64,000 nt of DNA from Corallium rubrum (Eukaryota; Cnidaria; Anthozoa; Scleralcyonacea; Coralliidae). The notes beneath the pieces are model-generated. The model searched no databases. It saw nothing but the letters and a program-made list of their open reading frames with translations, and was not told the DNA's origin. Both the position numbers and the translations under genes were made by a program. The stretch is from the NCBI GenBank assembly GCA_964035015.1, contig OZ035999.1:4842627-4906626 (forward strand). Direction: 5' to 3'. Below, one piece after another: positions 55,753-64,000 of the stretch (positions are counted from its first letter, which is position 1; every line of letters starts with the position of its first letter).

Positions 55753-56919
55753 CCAGACTGGAAACTTTGTAGTGCGCACGGAAGATCTTCCGTGCGCACT
55801 TGAAAATTCACGTGCGCAATTTTGTCTGAGGAGCGCCGCGCGCGCACGCAAAAGCACAGCAAGCGCGCGCTTGGCGCGCGCACGTATGCGTAAAACGTCA
55901 CGCGCGCAACAAACCAACAAAAAAAGTCGAGCAAGTTCTTTGTCTATACCAATAACCAATATATCTTTATATTATTTGGAGAAAAATACTTGCATGGGAA
56001 TCCGTCAATCCCTTGCAAAAAAATCCTGCACCGGGAAATACCCCCCTTTTTGAGCCTCATTCATGTTTTGACAGGTATTGATAAGGACCACGGATAAGAC
56101 CTGGCTTCCAGTTTCGTTCTTTCGTCTATTGTAATGAGCGTGGGAACTGTCAAGCCAAGGCCCCAAGAAAATCGGTTAAAACCCGCGCCTTTGAAACAAA
56201 AACATACCCGTTAAAACGCTCAAGTTTGCTTGCAAATGGTCTCCTTCGTTAAATGGTTACTTGTCTTGAATATTATATATCTAGTATTGACAATTATGAG
56301 TTTATTTAATTATTTCTTGCAGTTTTGTTGTATGATGATCGAAGCAACGTTCTTGAAAAGAAGAATTTAGAAAGTTATATCTATTAAAGTGTACATAATA
56401 AGCACAGCCATTTGCTTTCACTGAGCAAAACTTGCAATGCTTCGGTAATGCCAAAATGGGCGTTGCATGTCATTGCACGTTGTGTTACACTATTACACAG
56501 TACACACGACACGCCGATTTAACTTGTGACACAAATCGGCGTGCATGTAATCGGGACTTAAAAGCTTAATGTTTGGATCTCACTTCACAGTGACCTTTGT
56601 ACAATGGGAACATTAAATCTGATTGGTTAAAACGAGAGAAAGGCTTCATTCAATCGTTAAGTTTTGGTTAAATGTTTGTGCTTAGATGCAACAACTGTAT
56701 CTTATGAGTACAATTTTAGTGTGTGTTTGCGTATCTTCTTATGCAGAGGCAGCAGAGCCCGCAGTCCTGCAATAAGTGATATGTGGTAATTACCCCGGCC
56801 CCTCCCCCGACTTTACCTGCAGAAAACCAAGCGTTGCGTGCGCAACACCAAGTGTTAGGTGCGCATCATTTTGCGACAAAAAGTTCTTCCGTGCGCATGT
56901 AACAAAGTTTCCAGTCTGG
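55753..56919. mobile_element. hAT-like non-autonomous element with perfect 8-bp duplication
   Basis: 1167 bp with ends CCAGACTGGAAACTTTGT and its near-perfect reverse complement, then GTGCGCACGGAAGA-type blocks on both sides. ATTCTGTT is duplicated at 55,745-55,752 and 56,920-56,927. The left part is strikingly rich in GCGCGC (55,830-55,915). No transposase frame. Confidence 0.9.
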
Positions 56920-57109
56920 ATTCTGTTTGACACTCTTCCTCAATAAACCAAATTTCGCGCGCTTTTTCTGGTCGGGTTCGTGTGCTCCTCCAGGACTCCA
57001 GGAGACTGGGGTCCACTGGGCTGCACATGTGTTCTATGCGTTTCTATTTATGTATCGAAGATGTAGGTAAAGTAGGTATTTTGTTTATTTCTCTTCCGAT
57101 CTGTGAACA

Positions 57110-57471
57110 ATGTTAGATGTCCAGGTATATAAGGTAATGTTTATTGATTTATTGCTCATCTGTCTTCTTATTATATGCATAGTCAAACACACTAGAGATG
57201 TTTAACATTCCCAGTGACAATGTAATAAATTGTTACTGGGAAATGTGGTGTTTTTGGGATGCATGACTGTTTCACTCGCTACGTGCGTTGAGCGTGTGTT
57301 TATTTGTAGATCGCTGATGCGGGTCATTTCTGGTGCAAGCCATATTCGAGGACCAGGGCTCAGGCTGAGCAATATTATACTTTGATTGGTAAGATCAATG
57401 ACTACTGTTCCAGAGTTTATGATCAGACAAGTAATCAAAGATTGTCAATTCCCAAGAAAGGCGAGGTATGC

Positions 57472-57506
<35 letters not shown>

Positions 57507-57841
57507 GATGGACTCTGGTCCATTGATAAAAAAATCATTACCTACACCAGTGTCAAACTTTTAGGTGAGAACATTTGGCAGGTTTCTTTTAGCTCAACCA
57601 ATCACCTTGAGACTTGTTAAACCCGATTGGTTGAGTGAAATAGAAACCTATCGAGTGCTTCTGGGAAAGGTTGAAGTTTGAGGTTGGTGGAGATGTTTTT
57701 TATCAACAGTGTCTATCCTTAGATGCAATTTAATAAATTATAACACAAAGTCCTTGCAGGAGAATGTTGAAGTTTATTACCCGATGTAGCAGAGATTTAG
57801 GTGGGCCCAGTGCAAAACAAAGAATTGGGGGCACCTATACC

Positions 57842-57906
<65 letters not shown>

Positions 57907-60900
57907 ATTTTATAAATTAACCACAAAATAAACTAGCAATATAGGGGGGAGCTCTTGCGCTGGGGCCCCAGGGCAAGCTGCCCCAGTTGCCCCCCACCCC
58001 CTCTGGGTGGGCCTGTCAACTATAACAGCTCTCCTGATTAGCCTTTGGATCTTAGCAGTGAGAGACAGTATACTGTACATTTACCAGTACTCCCTTGTGC
58101 TGTTAAGTGATGCTTCAATTAACACCTCACTCCCACCAATGGGCACCCAAGCATCACATAATTATTTTGTGAATGGGCTCTTATAATATTTCACATAAGC
58201 TGTTCACAAGACAGTTGAACATACAGTACAAATGACTACTAGAAGTCCACAGTTGACAAGTAAAACTGTTGGACATTTACTTTTAGACAGTATAAAATAA
58301 CAAAGGGCTGGTTTGAAGGAATGAAAGTGGTTGTTGTAAGAATTAATGTCAGCTATTTTGTAATGATTTGATTATTTTATGGGATGCTTTAGATTTGTTT
58401 GGTCAAGCGTACATCAGATAGATGTTGGTACAGAGCAAAACTTCTCAGTGTGTTTCAGACCATAAATGGACCGCAAGCAAGGTAAATTATAAAGAAACAT
58501 ACTTTGGTATTGCGTGTTCTGAACTCACTATGATTAAAGAAATACTGTATTTGACTTATTAAATTGTTATAAAAGTGCCCACACTTGAGAATTATGGTTC
58601 CTGGGAGCAGTGGGATGTACGTGCTTAACCAGTCTAGTGCCGATTGAGTCTCATAATATATCCTAAATAATGGTCTTGCATCGTAATTTATCTCACAGCA
58701 TAGTGTGTACATGTATATGTTGGTGTCACGATGTAGAATAATTAGTCAAAAATGGTAGTGTAAGATTTCAGCATATTGTATTTCATTTTACTTCAGTGTT
58801 TTACTTGTTGACCTTGGAGAAAGAACACTCATTCCTGGACTTTGGTAATTAACTGGTTATGCAATTTCATTTGAAAATAGCTGACCACTGACACAGCTTA
58901 GCACTCTTTCTGTTATCTGCACAATCAAATTCATTTATTATTTACCAACTGTTTTCTGATTCACAGGGTGCATGAAATTCCCGAAGAATTTCTTGCAATT
59001 CCATTTCAAACAATGGAGTGTGTTCCTGCAGGGTTAAAGCCAATCACCCTTGTTACTTCATATTTTGATCTTACTACAACAAAACAGTAAGTGAGAAAAT
59101 TTTCCCAGTGAAGTTGCTGTTGATCAGTGTACCCTGATTAGACTGATTGATAGATTTTTCTTTTGACAATTATGTACAGTACTGATAACAAACAGTATGT
59201 CATGATATCCAATTATGCAAGCTTTTTTTCAGAGGTGTGGGAGGATTTACCCACCACCATCACCACCCACCCAGAAAAATATAGATTATGAGTTACATAT
59301 TGCCTCTTTATACTTTTGTAGACCAGGAGACAGTTGGGATGTAGCAGCCACTGAATGGTTTCAAAAAGAAATCAATGGTAACTTTTTGTACAAATGTACA
59401 CTTGGTTGTGGTTATTTACTAAATTATACCAGCATTTGTATTCAGGGCATCGGAAGTGGGGGTGGGGGGTGGCTGGGGGGACCTTGCCCCCCCCCCCTTT
59501 TTTGGTGGAGGGGCCAGAATATGTTTGGGCCACCCCACTTTTTAACAAGGCCAGTAATAAACAAGGCCAGTAATAGAGTTATGATTAACAAAATCAACAA
59601 GAAAACAATTTTTATACATACCATATATTTTATACATTGAATTCTGTTTTTAAATGTACCAGCTCTTGTAAGCCTGACCCAACACAATACACTAACCCAC
59701 GACTTTGAATAAAGATATAATAAAGAAATTTGAATGCAGATATTCAATGTCCCGAAAAGTGTTGTCTTTTGAGTATTTTATGACGTTTTTGGACCTTTAG
59801 AATTCGGTAAATCCTTGTCCTAAAATGCAGGAAATGGCATTTCAGAGACTCTAGATTTCAAAATTTCTGGGGGGAGCATGCCCCCAGACCCTAAAAATAC
59901 ACACACACACTCTTTTAGTGTCGCTCTGACACCCCTGTTTGTATTTAATAGGGACCTCAAATCTATCATATTGGCCGTTGTACAGACAGTATACAATACG
60001 TCAATACTGTTGCTAGACAAGTTGCATGCAAAATTGCATGGTGTAAGATTGGACTTACTCTTCCAGGTGATCTGACCGTGAGGGAAAGGCCTGGAACTAG
60101 CAACCTAATGGAAATCCATTTTGCTGTATTGAATAACTTATTTCTTTCATTTTCCTTTATCAAACTGGTTGAAACTTTGTATTTATGTTCAGTGTTGAAA
60201 ATTATAAGTCTATGCTAAATTTGGGAACAAAATAAAGTATATTTCACGAGATATTAAATAGTTTAATTCGAAAAATGGATTTCTATTTGACAACTAGTCC
60301 CAGTCCTTTTCCGTGTTTTCAGATCACCTGGTTGTAAGCATTGATGTCTACATTACTGCACACTACCGTAGGCTGTTAGACTTGTTAATTGATGATCTGA
60401 AGAAATTAAGGTGGTTTATTCTAAATTCCAGGTTGCAGTCTTCAAATGGACATTAAACATATTGATGAAGATGGCGCTCATCATGTCGTGTTGTTTGCAA
60501 CTGGAGCAGCAGGAATGGTTCGTACAGTAGATACGTACTCTTATTATTAAATGAGCGTGTGGTCTGTACTTGTGAACTATTGAACAAAGTTTCACTTTGC
60601 AGTAGTCTGCAGTATACAGCAATACATAGTGTAAACATTACGGGGGGAGCGGCCTATAGGTGTAGCGACGGAATCACAATAGTTCAAGCACGGTTTTTCT
60701 AACCATAGGCGCGCATTAGAATGCCAATTATTGATCACTGCAGTCTGCATGCACTCATGGCATTGAACTCATACCATGCGTTAAACTTTAAAGTACCACT
60801 TTTTTACTACGTACAGTATATAAAACTTTATGATCTGGTTATAGTTTGCACTCAACAACCAAGGTCAACAAGTAGTTTATTGTACACGTTAATAATAAAC

Positions 60901-63900
60901 CGATGAAAAATGTTTATATATACTTTCCGATCTGGCTAGCGGTCCAGAATAGAGATAGCGGTCCAGAATAGACCTATCGTGAACCCCGGGATTTCGCTCA
61001 TTTTACCGCACTTTGCCACTTTTGCGCAATGCATCTGTCAGGATTCGTGCGCGACTTCTGTGCGAGAAGTGGGTAAATCGTGCGATTCGGCGTATTTCGC
61101 GATAGGTGTACAGTATAGCAGGGAACCAATCAAACTACTGGATTTCACGCTCCGGGGAGCTACTAAACTAAACTAAACTATTAAATTAGTATTATACTAT
61201 TAAATTAGTATTATACTATATATCTCAAATCGTGGAGTTTGGACGTCTGCGGCGCAGGCTAAAATCTTGGTAGTTTTACCGTCTTAAAGGGGACTGGGTG
61301 GCTAATTATCCTTACTTGCAGCCAGCGGCTGAATTACGAAGGACGGAGATCAACGTGGCCGTGTCGACGTATATCAAAGGCGCTCCAAGCAGCCGCCAAC
61401 GACACAGTTCAGACCACGGATCACAGCTAAGATGTTAGGTGTTAATTTTACGGGGGGGGGGGGGGGGGGGACCGGAGAACCCGGCGAAAAACCCTCGAAG
61501 CACTGGAGAGATCAACTACAACTCTACTCACATGAGTCCAAGCTCGAAAACAGGGTCATTCCCAAGCGGCCACCCATCCAAGTACTAACCCCATCCAACC
61601 GGGCTTAACTTTTGGTGAGAGGCAGCGCACTAATAGCACACGCCATCCGTGCTCCCCTGAAGGAGGGAACATTTCTTGTCATACTGAAGTAAACTGTGGA
61701 TTGATTTAGCTTTCTTTCCCATATAATTGTTTCAGATATGCATCAATGACGAACTGATTAATAAAGAATTTGCAATACTTTCCAAGACAATAGCCACAAT
61801 CAACCAAGGTATCTGTTTGCAATATTTTGGTCAACATTTGCACTTTTTGGTCAGAATGGCCTCAATGGGACGAGGTAAAACGTTTAGTTCACAAAATCAA
61901 TTCTCTTTTATATCTTTTGTGTTCATTTTTTTATAGATCAAACCAATCCTTCGTCATCCGACAAAGATCGTACACAAGATGTATTCCAACAAGAACACAA
62001 GGAAATTATGGAACAGTTAAACAGTAATTATGAAGTGGACAGTGATATGTCGGACAGTTCAGATTCATTTAAACATCCCTCGTTTTTAAAAGGAATGGGC
62101 CACAAGGAAGCACAATCTAAGATGAAGTACCAATCAATGACTCCGTCTCCGCAGGAAAAGCCGCCCAGGAGGAATGGTACCGAGTTAGCTGAACCAATCA
62201 GCGCGCGAGGTCTGACGAGTGATGACGATGGTAATAAGGTTCGCTTCTTGTCAGCCCGTCTTCCCGCCACTGGGTCAAGTCCTTTCTCTGATACCTGCCC
62301 CGGAACGAAAACCAAACCACTACGACCCATACTAAAGACGTCCAATGGATATTCAAGTTGTGAGCAAGAAGACTCTTTCTGGAATACCCCTAGTGTAGCG
62401 AGGTTACCAAAAAATGTGGGAGACATGTCGATGGGTGGACGTTCAACTTTTGCGCATGACCCAAGTAGTATAGGAGTTGCTCCGGAACGCGACCAAAGGG
62501 GGAGATTTTCATCAGCTGCTCAACAAGGAGACGTGGCCAATCTGCAAAGAAACCAACAAAATGCTACTGGCGTTTTTCCTTCTTCAGTCGTACCCTCCAT
62601 GTTCCAAGACGCTCCACAGACGCTTTCCGCAGGGTCTATTCCCAGTTCGGGACAGTCGACACGACTCCCGCACAATTCGAGTGTAAGGAATGCTTTCGGT
62701 CCATCATGGTCCCCAGATCTCCCCAATGGTCTATCACAATCTCCATGTGTTCCTACCTCGAATTTATTACAATACCAAAGCGTATCTACTCCTACTTCAT
62801 CGCGATACCCTCCTCTCCCTACCAGTCCATCGCAATCCACACGTGTTCCTACCAATCCATTACAATCCACGCGTGTTCCTACCAGTCCATCACAATCCAC
62901 ACGTGTTCCTACCAGTCCATTACAATCCACGCGTGTTCCTACCAGTCCATTACAATCTACACATATTTCTACTCCTAGCCCATCACATTACCTAGATGTT
63001 CCTACAAGTCCGTCGGAATCCCCACGTGTTCCTATTTCGGATGCGTCACACCACCAAAGCGTGTCTACCCCTAGTCCATCGCAGTACCGAGGTGTCCCTA
63101 CTAGTCCATCACCATCCACGCGTATACCCACTCCTAGTCCATCACAGTCCCCACGTGTCCCGTCATCTCCTATGCCGTGCCGCAATTTATGCCATCTGTC
63201 CAGAAATGTCTTCATTCATGGCGAAGGTCTTCCTCGGCCCGTTCTTCAAATAGACTCGAATATTTTCTCCGAAGCAGTTCTTCGAGTGCTGCGTGACATG
63301 TGCGTCACAGCTCCAAGCTCGTTCCAGTCGAATGTTTGGCCCACGATCATGCGCGGCAGGGATGTCTGTGGAATACCTGGAACAAATGCTGAGAGCTCGT
63401 TGACGTATCTTTTGCCCGTCGTAACACAAATAACAGAGTCAGCAGCTTATTCTGAGCTGCCCTTGGGAAACGGGGTAAGTACTAGTCGCTGCTGATCTTG
63501 TTACGTAACCAACCACTGCACATCGAACACAACATTGACTGGGACTCGACAGAGTGCATTACGTATTGCACCAACAACAGACAACAATTCACAAATTTAG
63601 AACAACAACCGCTAAACTGTTCACAGCCACCACAGGTACTTTACAAAAGACTTTGAAGAAACCGACAGACAATAGCACGATGGCATACCTTTGCGAATTA
63701 TTGTTTATAAATAAAAAAATAAAATAAAATAGACTGACCACAACACCCATGTTTCTCATACATAACCACAATTCTCGTACGTGACTACACCACAACACCC
63801 ATACACAACCACAACTCCCATTATAGTCCCATACATGACCACAACACCCATACATAACCACAACATCCACACATAACCACAACTCTCATACATAACCACA

Positions 63901-64000
63901 ACTCTCACACATAACCACAACATACACACATAACCACAACATACACACATAACCACAACATACACACATAACCACATAACCACATAACCACAACACCCAT
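57110..64000 (+). CDS. TDRD12: TDRD12, N-terminal 745 residues; continues beyond the window
   Basis: Tudor-domain protein of the piRNA pathway. Exons in view: 57,110-57,133, 57,310-57,465, 58,393-58,481, 58,797-58,844, 58,967-59,086, 59,322-59,377, 60,323-60,367, 60,432-60,517, 61,736-61,808, 61,937-63,474. All junctions keep phase. Exon 1 encodes only MLDVQVYK, followed by IADAGHFW, the same arrangement as in vertebrate TDRD12. The first Tudor domain spans exons 2-9 (CLVKRTSDRCWYRAKLL, VLLVDLGERTLIPGLWVHEI, SWDVAATEWFQKEI, MICINDELINKEFAIL). Exon 10 holds a disordered Ser/Pro/Thr linker with 10-residue repeats, then the start of the helicase-like domain (VLRDMCVTAPSSFQSNVWP, IMRGRDVCGIPGTNAE, LLPVVTQI). 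The P-loop GxGKT is missing at GIPGTNAESS. The exon 7 donor (CC-GTAGGC) and exon 8 donor (ATG-GTTCGT) are weak. The rest of the helicase, second Tudor and CS domains lie beyond 64,000. Confidence 0.9.
57846..57904. repeat. (TA)n microsatellite in a TDRD12 intron
   Basis: About 29 TA units in intron 2. Confidence 0.95.
61452..61470 (+). repeat. Poly-G run of about 19 bases
   Basis: Lies at the junction with the 5S-like element in TDRD12 intron 8. Confidence 0.9.
61480..61665 (-). mobile_element. 5S-derived SINE in a TDRD12 intron
   Basis: Read on the - strand, AAGTTAAGCCCGG and GGTTAGTACTTGGATGGGTG follow each other as in the A-box to C-box region of 5S rRNA. The 5' and 3' parts of 5S are not recognisable, so it is a 5S-headed SINE or 5S pseudogene, not a 5S gene. 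Confidence 0.7.
62800..63170 (+). repeat. 30-bp coding minisatellite in TDRD12 exon 10
   Basis: Tandem units encoding variants of TSPSQSTRVP. At least four adjacent units are almost identical (62,816-62,960), with degenerate ones on both sides to about 63,170. Rich in Ser-Pro and Thr-Pro pairs. Confidence 0.9.
63475..64000 (+). other. Start of the TDRD12 intron after exon 10, with a CCACAA minisatellite
   Basis: Begins with donor GTAAGT. From about 63,740 to the window edge it is a degenerate array of CATAACCACAAC-type units, settling into a 19-bp period at 63,911-63,970. The minus-strand open frames here are artefacts of the array. Confidence 0.85.

Noticed and set aside
61560-61630. Functional 5S rRNA gene on the minus strand
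   Set aside because: Only the internal promoter part resembles 5S; the 5' and 3' thirds do not.
62520-63215. Minus-strand open frames with DCNGLVGTRV repeats opposite TDRD12 exon 10
   Set aside because: They are the antisense reading of the 30-bp coding minisatellite.

Overview
The window is animal nuclear DNA. It is AT-rich, its genes are split by GT-AG introns with phases that join correctly, and it carries many small DNA transposons, SINEs and microsatellites. The gene set (class II PI 3-kinase, Rab GTPase, neurexin-type receptor, TDRD12, mitochondrial D-lactate dehydrogenase) points to a metazoan. The compact spacing and MITE load suggest a marine invertebrate, perhaps a cnidarian, but the species cannot be fixed from this sequence.

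Seven protein genes can be assembled. (1) LDHD, + strand, 6.1-10.6 kb, 12 exons, complete, 493 residues. (2) An unrecognised four-exon gene, - strand, 14.9-11.2 kb. (3) A class II PI3K (PIK3C2), - strand, 23.1-17.6 kb, 1718 residues from only two coding exons. (4) A gene joining an RNA recognition motif to a GYF domain and a long acidic tail, + strand, 28.8-31.6 kb. (5) An intronless Rab19/43/30-like GTPase, + strand, 33.4-34.0 kb, with Met at the catalytic Gln position. (6) A neurexin-superfamily receptor, - strand, 46.4-38.3 kb, with a 5.4 kb intron. (7) The 5' half of TDRD12, + strand, from 57.1 kb off the right edge, with ten exons in view and a decayed helicase P-loop. These are independent eukaryotic genes; nothing suggests an operon or a shared pathway.

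Much of the rest is mobile-element DNA. It includes a nearly symmetrical 3.6 kb fold-back element (24.4-28.0 kb) with tRNA-like sequences in its arms and a smaller TTAA-flanked MITE nested in one arm. There are several further TTAA-flanked MITEs, one of which holds a 25-bp satellite. Two hAT-type elements have perfect 8-bp target duplications. tRNA-derived and 5S-derived SINE sequences, dispersed repeat pairs and AT microsatellites are also present. Regions 0-2.6, 3.4-5.8, 15-16.5, 47-49.4 and 52-55.7 kb show no gene I can support.

The observations most worth a second look are the RRM-GYF fusion, the fold-back element, the altered active-site residues in the Rab and PI3K, and the TDRD12 linker repeats. 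Exon borders were deduced by eye from splice consensus, phase and family resemblance; no alignment program or transcript was available.
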